A DNA stretch of 64,000 nt from Piper betle (lineage: Eukaryota > Streptophyta > Magnoliopsida > Piperales > Piperaceae). The stretch spans positions 62,001 through 126,000 of the forward strand of contig JAURVB010013289.1 in the NCBI GenBank assembly GCA_033002965.1. Reading direction: 5' to 3'. Under the pieces are notes generated by a model. The model was given only the letters and a program-made list of their open reading frames with translations, had not been told where the DNA came from and did no database searches. The position numbers were made by a program, and so were the translations under genes. Shown piece after piece: positions 1 through 11,932 of this stretch. The stretch's first letter is position 1. The number at the start of each line of letters is the position of its first letter.

Positions 1-1680
1 TCAAGTCGATTCGAGTTCTAGCTAACTAGATCATTGACGTTATTTTTTTCATATAATTTGTATGATCATGGTTCAACGTAAAAAATGGTATTAAAGCAAA
101 ATAAAATTGAAAAAACCTTCGATTGGTGGTTTATGAAGGAATGACCAATGATAATTATTTTGAATATTATAGAGCTTTAAAAGAGATAACCTCATATAGG
201 TCAAAATTGGAAGAATGAATTCTTGAACAAGAAATGTTAAAAATATTGGTGTTGGAAATTAGAAAAATCTCATTATTTATAGATTTGTCATTAAATATAA
301 CCAAGTTTTAATTATTTACATATTTGCCATTAGATACAACTAACTTGATTTGTTTGGTATTTTTTGATAAATTTTAGATAAAATCTAAATAAAATCTCTT
401 TGAGATTTTTTGATAAATTTTAGATAAAACTTAAATAAAATCTCAAACCTTACTAGCTTCTATTCTACTAGTCCTAGTTTGGTTGAGTCCATGTACTCTC
501 CCCGACTCAGTCTAGTCATTTTTGTTAGCTTTGTCTAGTTGAGTCTATGCACTCCTCGACTTGATCTAGTTCTGCTAGCCTTGCTTGGTTGAGTCCATGT
601 GCTCTGCTTGACTAGATCTATCTCTTTGCTACCCTGGCCTAGTTCAGTCTATGCATCCACCCCTCTCGGCTTATGCCAATCTTGCTAGTCTGTTGTTGAG
701 TCCATGTGCTTGCTAGTGCCGTTGAGTTTATGTGCTCATTCAATTCAATTTAGTTGGCTTAGTTCAGTTACAAACTTGTTTTGCTTTATTGAGTTAAATC
801 GTTGATTCAAAACTACTTCGTATTACAATGGAGTGAAGGAAAGACTTTTGAAAGTTTCTTTGTAAACTTTTATGCCTCAAAGCAATTGTCAACGAAAAGT
901 TAGATTTGTGCCACTTTTCTGTGTAAATTTTGTACTTAGTAGTTAGTTCAATTGCAATATTTTTTAGTGACAAATGAGCCTTGGTAGGAGTGAGGCAGCA
1001 CCCCCATTTCCATTTTTTGAGTTTGTGTAAAAGGCTAGACGCATGCCACCATTTTGAACAAAGATAATTCATACTAAATTCAATTTATAATTAAAATATC
1101 TCAACTTTGACATAATTATGCATAAAAGATAATTTAATCATGCATAGAATTTATTTAAATTTGATATCAGATAATAATATTTTATAATTTGGTGATATTT
1201 ATATAAAGAAATTTAAGATAAATAATGTCAAAAATCTTATTTCATATATAAAGTATCAAGCTTCGAGTCGAGCCGAGTTGCTGGTACAAGCTAGGCCCAG
1301 CTCGTCTATTATTGAGTTAAGCTTCGAGTAGAGTATCGAGTCAAATCAAGTTTAATTAAGCTTTGACTCCGAGTAAAGCAGCTTGCCCATATTGGTTTTT
1401 TCTTTTTACTTTTTTTTTCAAAGGGTCAATCTCTTCAAATAAAATTATTGCTGCACATAGCTTCCCTCTCGCGTTTTAAAGAGGTAGCTAGCTCAAGTTT
1501 GTTGTATCGGGTTACAAATATATATCAAACTTTTGAAAATCTGATATATATTAGATTGGTGCATAGCGAATCAATAATATATATATATATATATTATCAA
1601 AATTGTTAATTAAAAAAAATTTTATATTCAATTTTTTATTTAAGCATCAATAAATATTAATTTGAATTTTATACAATTGA
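1..1680. other. AT-rich non-coding stretch
   Basis: No coding region can be supported here. It is AT-rich, holds a degenerate minisatellite (listed separately), a short GAGTCGAG-rich block at about 1255-1390 that resembles the Ser/Glu-codon-like repeats at 55.0 and 61.8 kb, and an (AT)n run near 1578-1594. Confidence 0.6.
481..745. repeat. degenerate minisatellite, about 50-57 bp units
   Basis: A core close to GTTGAGTCCATGTGCTC recurs six times, beginning at about 481, 537, 587, 641, 694 and 721. Spacing is roughly 57, 50, 54, 53 and 27 bp, so the last unit is shortened. The units are separated by CTAG-rich sequence. No protein reading frame runs through it. Confidence 0.6.
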
Positions 1681-3270
1681 TGTAACACCCCAAATCCGGT
1701 CCACGCTCGTGAACCGAACCGGCATATTACAGGCCCCAGTTAGGTCGACTAACCCGAACCCAACTCACGCGGATTTAATCTCGGTGTCTTAAAAGGAAGA
1801 TATTACTCGTTATGCATGGATAAATGTACAAAATCCTAACATGATACTACATGGATGACATGCAAACTAAATTACACACTATCACATCAATATAATAATA
1901 TCATAACAAAATATAACCACTTAATCGACTGACATGTGTGCAAGCGATGATAGTGCTCCCTCCGTCCAAGCTGACTCTTCTAACTCGTGATTATTACCTA
2001 CATATAGTATAAAAATACGTCGGTAACAAGTGTTACTGGTTCGGAAAATAAAATAACTATAACAAGCTGGTTATGAGAGCAAACTCTCATATGAAAGAAA
2101 ATATCATATACTCCACGTGAACACTCTGAAGGGCACTACTGAGGAGCCACTGGGCTACAGACCCGGTAGCATCCCAAACTTACTGATCTGTTGCTGCTGA
2201 TGCCACTCTCGGCATTTTCTTACTTCATTTTCTGGTCTCAAATCCTAAGCCCTCTCCTTACCTCCATATTTCTCCTGGCCTTGAGCACGAAGGCCGAGTA
2301 CTCTCAGGCGGTCACCTTTAGTACCCTTTGAACCACAAGTCCGGACATGCGCTGTACTAAACACTACCTGTAAACCTCCACATTCTCCGGGTGTGAGGAA
2401 CTCAAGCACGGAGTTGTCATGATTCCTCAGGAATGGAACAATCCGCTGGCACTAATCTAGAGCCCGCTTTGACTGTCACGACATCCGCTCATGGTACGTG
2501 CAGTCAGTTTCTCCATCTCTCGTCTCACTGAAAACGTAAAAACTATATATATATAGTGCTGGGTAGGGATTTATATAATAGGCCCGAAGGCAACTTGTGG
2601 TAGATCTTGTTTTCAAAAGCATCCTCGAGGGATCTCATCCTCGAGGGGTTATTAATCTGAAAATCTATTCAGCTAGATGACCCGAGTTAAGTGGGATCCG
2701 ATAAAACGCCACTTAGCAGGCATTAAATCAAACATACATTAGAAAAGAGTGAAAACAGAGTCAAGTCCTAAACAGACCTGGTAGAAGCTCCAAGCGTATC
2801 ATCGCGCCTACGCGGCAAGCTCCTACTCCGTACCTACACATCAAAACTAAATACCAACGCCTGCTAACTAAATGATACATCAAACTCAATGAATATCAAT
2901 CAACAATCAAATAATCATAAGTATGAAAAATAATTCTAACTAATCCTATTCATACCAATTTTACTGTGTTTTGCTAAGTTACGTCGTAGTCACTTATCAT
3001 GCTCTCATTAGATCACTTACTCTTCATTCACACTTAATCTCATCATGCAACTCATCGTTCTATCCATAATTAAGCATTAATCACATCAATAAATCAACCC
3101 TAGTATGTTGTGCTAACAATCATCAAGTTTAAATTATAAATTCGGAGGTAATTATACCTCACATCGTCGGCGATCTGCAATGGCTAGGGTCTCGTCGTGC
3201 GTCTCGGAGCTCGAATTCAGCGCTCATCGGTGTCCAAAGTTTGATCGGGTTCGGGCCTTAGGCGATTAGT
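1681..3270. mobile_element. LTR family 1, copy A (truncated)
   Basis: It begins with TGTAACACCCC, as do the other copies at 23940, 34767 and 36247 (and, inverted, 57901). Shared blocks in the same order include the GTGTTACTGG-type block near 2030, the CTCGAGG pair near 2620-2650, the TTAAGTGGGATCCGATAAAACG block near 2685, a TCCTAAACAGACCTGGTAGAAG block near 2765, and a GC-rich start after ATACCTCACATCGTCGGCG near 3155. Similarity to copies C and D fades after about 3270. No gag or pol is present, so this looks like an LTR fragment. Orientation is uncertain because both ends follow the TG...CA rule. Confidence 0.6.
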
Positions 3271-3530
3271 TCGTTGGGTAGTTTCTCAGGTCGCAGACAT
3301 GAATGAACTTACGAACATGATCAATAGCAAATGGGCCCGACCGACCCGACTACAGCGATGGTGCAACGCCCACTTCGAGGCTTCGACAGTGGAGTTCCAG
3401 GCGATAGCGGCGACAGGCAACTACCCAGAATGGTGGTTCTCAAATTTCTAAATCTTTCAGTGGTGATCCAATGGCTGGAGGTGTCTGCGTTCGGTAGCGG
3501 TGAGGATTTTCAGCCGAGATCAATCACCGC

Positions 3531-4560
3531 TCAAAAATGAGGGCGATTGATTGGAGGTGGTGGTGTTGGCGACAATAGCCTAGGTGGACCAGATGAAGGC
3601 CAAAAAGTTGGCAGCATGTTGTAGTTGTTCTTTTCAGGTGGGCCTCTTTTGAGTGGTTTTTCTGCTATGGTGGGGTTCTCTAGCGACAAAATTTGGTCAG
3701 GGATGATAGCCGATGTGACATAAAGTAGATCGTCGGTGAGAATGTGACCAGAGACAATGCTAGTCGACTGGGACACTCTCTAGAAGATGTTTGTTTTCTC
3801 TGCTATTCTCCTTGCTCTGAGCAACGTCTTCTCCGACTTCGGCATGGATTTTCTTGGAAAATTCCCAACGACTGGTGGCTTCTGGAGGCGTATCTCGGAT
3901 GGGTTCTGTTTTAGGATGTGAGGAGAATCCACTGGACTCATTGTTGTTTCCGGCGATGGCCTGGACTGGCCAGACGGAGGCCTCAAGGTTTGTCCTTTGT
4001 CTCCACTTCACTGGTTCAGCCAAGAACTTCAATGGTGGATTTTCAGTGGCAGGGCTCCTTTTCGGAAGAGGATCTTGACTGTGATGTGTTCTCAGCAATG
4101 AGGGGTACCCAGTGGAGGTGGCGGCTTGGTTGGATCAGTCCCTGGCTGGTCGAACAAAAGCCCCAAAGCCGACGAGTTGTTATAGCTTTTGCTCCTTGCT
4201 GCTCCCGTGGGCAAATTGTCAATGGTTTTCTGGCAGATTCCGGCTTTTCTAATGGAAGCTATCAAGTGGGGTACACAGTCGGCGATAATGGGAGGCTATT
4301 GGAAGCAATGACGTGGTCGGAAACAACCTGGGCTGGCCGGACGGAGGCGGGAAAGATGGCGGCTTGATGGCGCTTTACAACTCCAACCAGCAACTTCTCG
4401 AAGCTTATCGAGCGACGGTAGGCTTCTATGGCTAGGTTGTGTCGAGGGCACTCCAAGCTCCCTCTTTCTTTGGTTCCATATTTGATAACCTTAAATCTTC
4501 ACCAGCCTCCTCTTATCTACTCCTTCTTATCTTCTTTCCTTGATTTTGAAACCACTGTGA
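3531..4560 (-). mobile_element. LTR family 2 fragment, inverted copy of part of 49.1-52.1 kb
   Basis: Reverse-complemented, 3690-3835 closely matches 51130-51290: both carry the run of words GACGTTGC..AGAGCAAGG, AATAGCAGAGAAAACA, ACATCTTC, and GGCTATCATCCCTGACC. The several open frames in this stretch (for example 3918-4367) have no recognisable domain and are best read as chance frames in GC-richer LTR sequence. It directly follows copy A of LTR family 1, suggesting nesting or recombination. Confidence 0.5.
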
Positions 4561-6190
4561 CTGATAGTTAACTGCAAAGGTATAGGCTCAACCAGAGGTT
4601 CGATCGTATAGTTTGGACGAACAAATAAATTGTATAAAAATGATAAAATTCACCTAAAAATAAATGAATTTTTTTATAGATGACACATTTGTTTGTCTTT
4701 AAAGTAGATAAGCTCTTTTTCAATTTCATAAATCTTTGAATTGTCAAACAAGAGGAAAAAAAATTATTTTGAGGCGAATCGAATGTATCCAACAGTGTAT
4801 CTATCACCTTTCCAAAATCTGACAATTATAGACAACGTGGAAAACCAAAAACTAAATTAAATCACTTGGGCTTTGAAGTAGCCTTGATCAAGGAAAGGCC
4901 ATAGGGGAGAAGAGAATTGGGTAAAACAAGAAATAAACAAATCAATTAATCGCAAATAGAGGCTCTTAATATCGCTCAAGACCAACTTTATTGTTTTATC
5001 TCCAAAATTATATCTTGTGGTTAAGGAGAAAAGCCATCATATTAGAAAATATATTTTTTTCACTTTTTTATTGCCCCATCTCCTTTCTTCTAATCTGATT
5101 TAACGGGCGGCAAACATCCTTCAACGAATGAGAGCATATAGGATTGGGTAGGATCAGGCAAAACAATCGCTTTGGGAAGGGGGTTGTAACCACGGGTGAT
5201 GAGCTTGTGGGTGAAGAGTCATAATAGGAGTCGTTAATGAACAATACCCTCTCAATTACGTTGAAGCTTGCGTCCTTAAGAGAGGGAGCAAATGGAGGGA
5301 GAAGAAGAGTCTAAGATCAAGGAGAGACCAGGCTTGGGGAATTGAGGATGGTAGTACTTCATCTCCATTTAGAAGATGAACTTTCGAGAGGAGATTTGAT
5401 TTGTGAACGAGTTGGTCACTCATGGAATTGTCTTCTAAATTTTGTACACAAAGTCTCACTCAAGGAGATGAGAGAGTACAAAGTAAAGAATATATATATA
5501 ATATTAGATTTTCTCCCTAACCACAAATGCAATAACAATAAAAAAAATAGTATACAGGCATTTTCTACTCACATTCTCGCCGCGTTCTTATATAATTACT
5601 TAACTCAGATTTTTTTAATCATAACTAATATTTACTCTTATTCGATAACATGATTCGTAATAGAATGGTAGGGATTGGTAATGATAAATGAGCAAAAAGT
5701 AGGTTATAAGGGAGCCTTTAACACTAGGCCTAAGAATAGACCCTCGGCAGCGATAACCCTTAGCCACTAAGCGACGTTTCCTTCCCCAAAAAGCGAGAAA
5801 CAAGCTTAGGAAAGATTTTCGATAAAGGATATCTGTGACAAATATACAGTTGGTTTTGATGATGAATGATTTACGAGAAGACTAAATTTTTACAACAGCC
5901 AGTTATTATATGTTGGAATGGCACTTTTGGTTGCAATGTGGTTGATATTTCACTGGCCTTAGCAACGCCTCCTTGTTTTATATATATATTAAAAGCTTAA
6001 AAGCTTGATGCGACAAAAAAAATTTCTTAGTTTTTTATTAATTCGGGACAAAAAAATTTTTTACCATAAAAGTTTGATGTGATCGTTCGATTACAAACGC
6101 GATACAAATTTATTATTTTTAAAATATATTTTGTCATATTTTCTCAGAGTTCTTCGTTTCTTAATCCAAAGTATAAGATACAAATTGAGT
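4561..6190. other. non-coding, nothing recognised
   Basis: AT-rich sequence without a convincing reading frame, RNA gene or splice pattern. Short open frames near 5342-5653 and 5615-5803 have no recognisable domain. A TATATATATATT run near 5980 could be an old LTR promoter but has no support beyond that. Confidence 0.4.
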
Positions 6191-6193
6191 TTG

Positions 6194-6233
6194 TATAAAT
6201 CGGTATCAAAGCCCGATTCCTGTAGCCTCGTGC
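6194..6233 (+). repeat. direct repeat, PBS-like, left copy
   Basis: About 40 bp containing ATAAATCGGTATCA and AGCCCGATTCCTGTAGCC, nearly identical to 8390-8435. The GGTATCA..GC word resembles the primer-binding site (initiator-Met tRNA) that follows the 5' LTR of many plant retrotransposons. The pair flanks the minus-strand Gypsy pol block. Confidence 0.65.
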
Positions 6234-8389
6234 TAATGTTGAACTCTTTAACTTTTGACAAATGTCACAGTTCTGCAAATAGCTTACCACGTCCTTGTAC
6301 GTCCGAGACCAAAAGAAAACTGCTCTAAGTCGCTTCAAGGTTTCTTGAATCCCCTCATGAGTACCATCATGGAACTCTTTCCGAATGAGGGGTATAATAT
6401 CCATCTGAGAAGTCAAGTAAATCCGGTGCTTGTAGAATAGGATGTCGTCTCTCAATTCCCACCTTGAGGACAGCTTGTTGTTAGCACATTGCTGTTTCAG
6501 CTTCAACAAGTGCTCATTAGTAGTATAGGCTTGTTTGATCACCTCCAACCAACTTGGCAAGACCACGGAAAGTGCTGTACAAGAGAGTGATCCTGTTTGC
6601 TTGGTCACGTCTCCAACTGTTTCCAGCAACTCGCCTTCATGCTGTCTAGACAAGGCATCAACAACTCTATTTTCCTTTCCGGGCTTGTATTCGATGACAA
6701 AATCATACCCTAACAGCTTCACTAACCATCTCTGTTGTGTCGTGGTATGAATCTGCTGATCCCATAGAAACTTGAGGCTGGAATGATCCTTTCGGACCAC
6801 AAATGATCGGCCCAACAGGTAATGTCGCCACTTTTGGACAGCCAACACTAAAGCCATCATCTCCCTTTCATAAGTTGACAACAATAGACTCCTCCCATTC
6901 AATTTCTTGCTGAAAAATGCAATGGGCTGGTTTTGTTGCATCAAAATAGCCCCTATTCCCATCCCACTCACGTCACACTCGATCACAAAGGGTATCTTAA
7001 AGTTTGGTAACACCAGCACCGGAGCCTTTATGAGAGCTTGTTTCAGGTCATGGAAGGATTGCTCCTCGAGAAGGTCCTAATGATAAGCATCCTTTTTCAG
7101 TAAATCCAACAATGGAGCTGCTAGAGTACCAAAGCTCTTGATAAATTTTCTGTAATACCCAGTTAAACCCAAAAAGCTCTTACACTCTTAACTGATCTCG
7201 GCATCAGCCAATTCATAATAGCCTCTATTTTTTCCTTGTCCACCCCAACACCTTCGGAAGAAATAACATGTCCCAAATATTGAATTTGATGCAACCCAAA
7301 AGAACATTTATCCTTCTTAGCATATAACTCATGTCTTAGCAACTCAACTAGTGTCAACTCAAGATAGTATAGGTGCTCATCCTAACATTTGCTGTAGATA
7401 AGAATATCATCAAAGAAAACTAATATGAATTTTCTGAGATAGGGAGCAAACACCTCATTCATCAAAGCTTGGAAGGTCGAATGGGCATTGGATAACCCGA
7501 ACGGCATGACCTTGAACTCGTAGTGCCCATGGTGTGTCCGAAAAGCTGTTTTGTGGACATCATCTCCATACATCCTTATTTGATGATAACCTGACCTCAA
7601 ATCCAGCTTAGAAAAATAGGTAGTGCCGTGTAATTCATCCAAGAGTTCATTAATATTTGGAATTAGAAATTTGTCCTTTATCGTTGCCTTATTGATGGCT
7701 CTATAGTCGACATACATCCTCCAACTTCCATCTTTTTCTGAGATAGGGAGCAAACACCTCATTCATCAAAGCTTGGAAGGTCGAAGGGGCATTGGATAAC
7801 CCGAACGGCATGACCTTGAACTCGTAGTGCCCATGGTGTGTCCGAAAAGCTGTTTTGTGGACATCATCTCCATACATCCTTATTTGATGATAACCTAACC
7901 TCAAATCCAGCTTAGAAAAATAGGTAGTGCCATGTAATTCATCCAAGAGTTTATCAATATTTGGACTGGGAAATTTGTCCTTTATCGTTGCCTTATTAAT
8001 GGCTCTATAGTCGACATACATCCTCCAACTTCCATCTTTTTTCTTGACTAGCAATACCGGAGCTGAATAGGGACTTGATGTAGCCTGAATTATACCATCC
8101 TCCAGTAATTGCTTTACTTGTCTCTCAATTTCATTTTTCTGGAAGTAAGGATACCGATATGGTTTCACAGCTATCGGTAGCGTTCCCTCCTTAAGGTTCA
8201 CATGATGGTCGTGAGGGCGTGTAGGCGGCAGCCCTTTGGGTACAGAAGACACCTTATCAAACCTTTGTAGCAGCTGGTTCAATCCATCTTGTTGTTGAAT
8301 TGTTAAGGTGGTTTCCGGTTGACCCAAATCCCTGTTGTTCACCAATTGCAAGTTCATCAATAATCTTTGTTTCTTTTTTTGAAGGATCA
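6234..8389 (-). mobile_element. Ty3/Gypsy pol fragment (RT, RNase H, IN zinc finger), degenerate
   Basis: Read from 8389 down to 6234 the sequence encodes, in order, a reverse transcriptase (palm motifs [37 protein letters not shown] and the catalytic FFDDILIYS), an RT-type RNase H (ECDVSGMGIGAILMQ, then VVDALSRQ) and the start of integrase (H..G..G..ET..R, then C..C of the H2C2 zinc finger ending NCDICQ). Frames change several times and stop codons interrupt it. Gag, protease, the integrase catalytic core and LTRs are absent. An internal 304-bp duplication lies in the RT. It sits between two direct repeats of a PBS-like word in the opposite orientation, so it is an inserted fragment rather than a complete element. 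Confidence 0.9.
7437..8044. repeat. 304-bp tandem duplication within Gypsy RT
   Basis: 7437-7740 and 7741-8044 are nearly identical. The junction is at AGATAGGGAGCAAACACC, which appears both at 7437 and at 7741. Each unit encodes the RT palm from the [11 protein letters not shown] motif to FAPYLRK. The unit distal to the pol 5' side has a few more substitutions, for example IPNINELL versus SPNIDKLL. The duplication breaks the reading frame. Confidence 0.9.
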
Positions 8390-10300
8390 TATAAATCGGT
8401 ATCATACGGAGCCCGATTCCTTTAGCCTCGTGGCTCTTTTTTTATGGCACTGTCAGTTGAATTTCAAGAAAGTGTCGCTACATTCATAGAATTATTGGAC
8501 AAGGCAAAGAAATAAGCGCAACAAAGGCGTCTTGATTTGAAAGCACAGAAATCTCTTATACAGAAGTTATTAGTGCAAAATTCAGAATCAATGTGGAAAA
8601 TTTTGATTCTTGGTTGGCCACATCCGGGAAATGAGTTCATGATCGATTAATCAATAGATCCACAAGAAATGGTGACTTTTGAACCAAAAACTACTTTGAG
8701 TTACTCTCATCTTCATTTTTGCCCCAGCAATGGTGCTTCCCAACTTTTTCCATCCCTTGCCAGAAGAGAGGTGATTGTACCACAAGACATTTTTCAAAGA
8801 AAAGGCATACTATTTTTGGATTTGCTGCAGTTTACTCCAAGGCGGTTTTGGGATCCAGGAATTTTCCGCTTCAGTCATTTTGTGCAAACAGAGAGCGACC
8901 TTAAGATGTGGGCAACCTTTTGTGCCAGCATTTTCAATTGGAGTTTGTGTAGTTCTGATCTGCTTCATACCAGCATAATTGCTTCCTCTAGGGATGGAAA
9001 GTAGTTGCAAAGTCCAGTTGTGATGCACATGCCAGAAAATTTATTTAAGTAGCTATGATAATAAGCTTAGATTTCCCTTACTGTTCGTGGGAAATACAAT
9101 CTGCTGTGGAATCAATGTTAGAGCTTTGTCGAGAATGGCGTCAAGAGAAACAGCAGCATCGTCTAATACCGTTATCGGTGCAGATCACGCCTCTAAAAGA
9201 TCAATTTTCATGTGCCACTTCCTTCTGCAAAACTTTATTGCAATCGAAACTACAGGTTTCCAACTGTTCTTTTACTCAATTGTCATAGGTTTTTCCATTT
9301 GTTTGGGAACATCTAGGAGGAGAACACCGGAGCAAGGAGAGTCAGCTATGAAGTTAGCAGTCGTGTTCGTGGTACAAGAAAAATCATCACCATCCTCTAT
9401 GGAGTAGTGGTCAAATTCCACACAAGTTACACAATGTTCCATCAGAATCTACTTGTGGGTGAGTGGATATTTGATTCAGTGTTCAATCATTGGGATCCTG
9501 GGGATATTCTTGAATTCGTTGCCTACATAGAAGAGAAATGGGATGAAAGTAATAATTATTTTTGGAAAATTTTCATGGATTTAGGTATTTAGTTGTTTAT
9601 GATTTTATAAAAGAACATGCTGGTAGAAGTGCTAGTACGATTTACGTTCGTTTTTGATCACCAACTTTGTCTCGAACTTATATGTTCAATTAGAGTGTGA
9701 AGTTGCTGTTGATGCACAGAAAATCTGAAAATAATTGCATCATGCAAACAATGTGGTAAGCGAGTATGTAAGACAGGGTATGATGAAGACGACTTGGAAG
9801 CGGTTCAAATAAAGACAATCCCACAAGCAGTTTCAATTTCTTTTGTGACGACTATTGGTAGAGTTGAGCACTTGACAACTACTTTGCAGCAAATTGGAGC
9901 TACTTCATCTTCAACTTTAGGTGCTAGAGCTAACTCCATGGAGAATGAAAATGATTTGGATTACCTCCTACATTCTCGATTACCTAAATAAAAAGTCTAG
10001 GTTATTATTAGTATGTATGAAATTAGAGAGCAGTGTGCTTGTGAGTGTATCCTATGAATTTGTTTTATATTTACTTTTGTTTTTATAACCTTCAGGGCAA
10101 GGTTCTTTAAACGGGAAGGACATTGATGCGTGCAAATTATGGGTAGTTGTAACCGTATATGTATTCGGGTACTGTGTAGATGTATATACAGTAGAAACGC
10201 CGTTGTAAAAAGAAGGAAGGAATGATATAGAAAGTTCTGTCTTCTCCCCCTTGTTCTTGATCTATCCCCAAGGCTCCAATCTTGGTTTTTCGTCAACCTT
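8390..10300 (+). mobile_element. plus-strand LTR-retroelement remnant (PBS-like start, possible 3' LTR)
   Basis: Starts with a PBS-like GGTATCA..AGCCCGATTCC at 8394-8420 (second copy of the direct repeat at 6194). An ATG at 8444 opens a frame that continues to 9004 with two in-frame stops; its product is not recognised. Near 10091-10125 the sequence CAAGGTTCTTTAAACGGGAAGG followed by TGATGCGTG resembles the polypurine tract and 3' LTR start of dicot and monocot Gypsy elements. No RT or integrase is present between. This is a tentative reconstruction; it could be unrelated fragments. Confidence 0.35.
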
Positions 10301-10867
10301 TACCTTATATTTCGTCATGTTTTCTCCCTTGTCTTACCTAAAGTCTACGATATGATTTAGTTCGTATTAGTTTATTAGAGGCTGTGAGCATCAACCCATG
10401 GTGATACTTATGGTTTTTCTCTCAGTTATTTGTTTAATTTTTCTAGATATCTGATATTGAGAACTGAAGGTAGTAACATGCAACCAGGCTTGTGTAGTAA
10501 TCTTGTTGGTCGAATTGTGATCAGTTAAAATGCTTGATTTGATTTCACATGAGCAGAAGATATTTGAGTTACATATAAAATTTTAAATTGGTTGCCTATC
10601 CTACTAGTTTGGACATTGTCAAGCATTAGGCATGTAGTGCTTTTCAAAAAAATATATCATAATAAGAAATAGCTAGAGTCCTTAGGTTGACTAACATCAA
10701 AGATCAGAATCAAGTGAATTTTACTTTGTTTCATAGATGAAACCTATATGTATTGAACATACTACATTTTAAATTATAACAAAAAGCTTGTGTTTTTTGT
10801 GTCCTTTGACATGTCTGTATGGCCCAAACATTTATTTAAATACCTTTTTTTTCTCTTGAATTAGTTA

Positions 10868-11559
10868 TTTACATTGGCGACAACAAAGTCGTTCCCTTCA
10901 CTCGAGGCTGAGGGCAAGAAGTGGGTACAGGAACGGTTATTGATATCTTCCTTATGAACTCTAGGCTTGCATGGCCTCAAGTTCAGTGCCCAAACTGCTC
11001 TCAACCAGAAGTCAGCCATGGTGTTCTCTCATCTTGCCTGCATTGTTTTCTCGCTGGCGTGGTTCTCTACCGTTTCGAGTACTCTGTCACCTCTGCTGTA
11101 TTTCTTGCAAAAGCCCGTGGTGGGACATGCACACTTGCCGATTCAGATCCTGATGAAATTGTAGTCCATCGTGCCACCTATTTACTTAACAGTGGTTTTG
11201 GTTGCTATAATCTCCTCAAGAACAACTGTGAAGACTTTGCCATATACTGTAAGTCTGGCCTTCTTGTCATTGAGCAGGGACCAATTGGTAGGAGCGGCCA
11301 AACGATATCTATAGTAGGTGGTCCGGTTGCTGCTGTCCTGTCATCGCCGCTCCGTCTTGTTGCCACCAATATCTATGGAATGACTGCAACAGCCATTGGA
11401 GTGTATTGTGCAAGTCGTTATGCTGCGGACATTCGCAGCAGGCCAGACGTGATTAAAGTGGCAGTGGAAGAGCTCACGACGAGGTTTGCCCCACTGGTTT
11501 GCAGATTGGAAATGCTTGTGGGCATTCTGCTGTTAGAGCAGCACAATGGCAAGGATTGA
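10868..11559 (+). pseudogene. LRAT/NC-domain protein gene, 5'-truncated with in-frame stop
   Basis: The frame reads VIYIGDNKVVPFTRG, a TGA stop at 10909-10911, then an open stretch of 216 codons to the TGA at 11557. It matches the plant NC-domain (LRAT-like) family: the NNCEDFAIYCKSGLL motif carries the catalytic cysteine, preceded by RFEYSV..VFLAKARGGTC and followed by the hydrophobic C-terminal region (VGGPVAAVLSSPLRL, then AIGVYCASRYAADI). The exon seems to start after an AG at about 10866. In this family the first exon supplies the catalytic histidine just before the IYVG-like motif; I find no such exon in the 600 bases upstream, where retroelement remnants lie. The missing exon plus the TGA argue for a pseudogene. 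The first methionine codon after the stop is too far in to restore the active site. Confidence 0.8.
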
Positions 11560-11932
11560 GTTTATCATGCCTAGATTGAAACGCATTCCTTGAATTCGAT
11601 GAAGTTATCTGCTGTTCTTGATTTGGCGAAAATTTAAATTTACCGGTGCGGCGTGTACCTTAGACAAGTAATTGACGTCCAAAGACGGAAGACTCAATTC
11701 GTTGTATTGATTTTTGCGTGAATGGATGTTTAGTAATTTGGGTGTGGATATAAAGATGCGTCAAAGCATGGTGTGAAACTACCTCACCGAATATTGCAGC
11801 GATGAATGGAATGATAATCTAAGGCGATCAATTCGAAGTAATAGAATGGCAATAAAAAACAAAGAAGAAGAAACTCTCTTTGGCTTTATTCTACGGGCAA
11901 CAATAAAACCCGAAGTACCATTGGAACTAAAA
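11560..11932. other. 3' flanks of convergent LRAT pseudogene and mS23 gene
   Basis: About 370 bases between the stop codons of the plus-strand LRAT pseudogene and the minus-strand mS23 gene. It should hold the 3' UTRs of both. An open frame entering it from 11846 is the shadow of mS23 exon 4. Confidence 0.5.
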
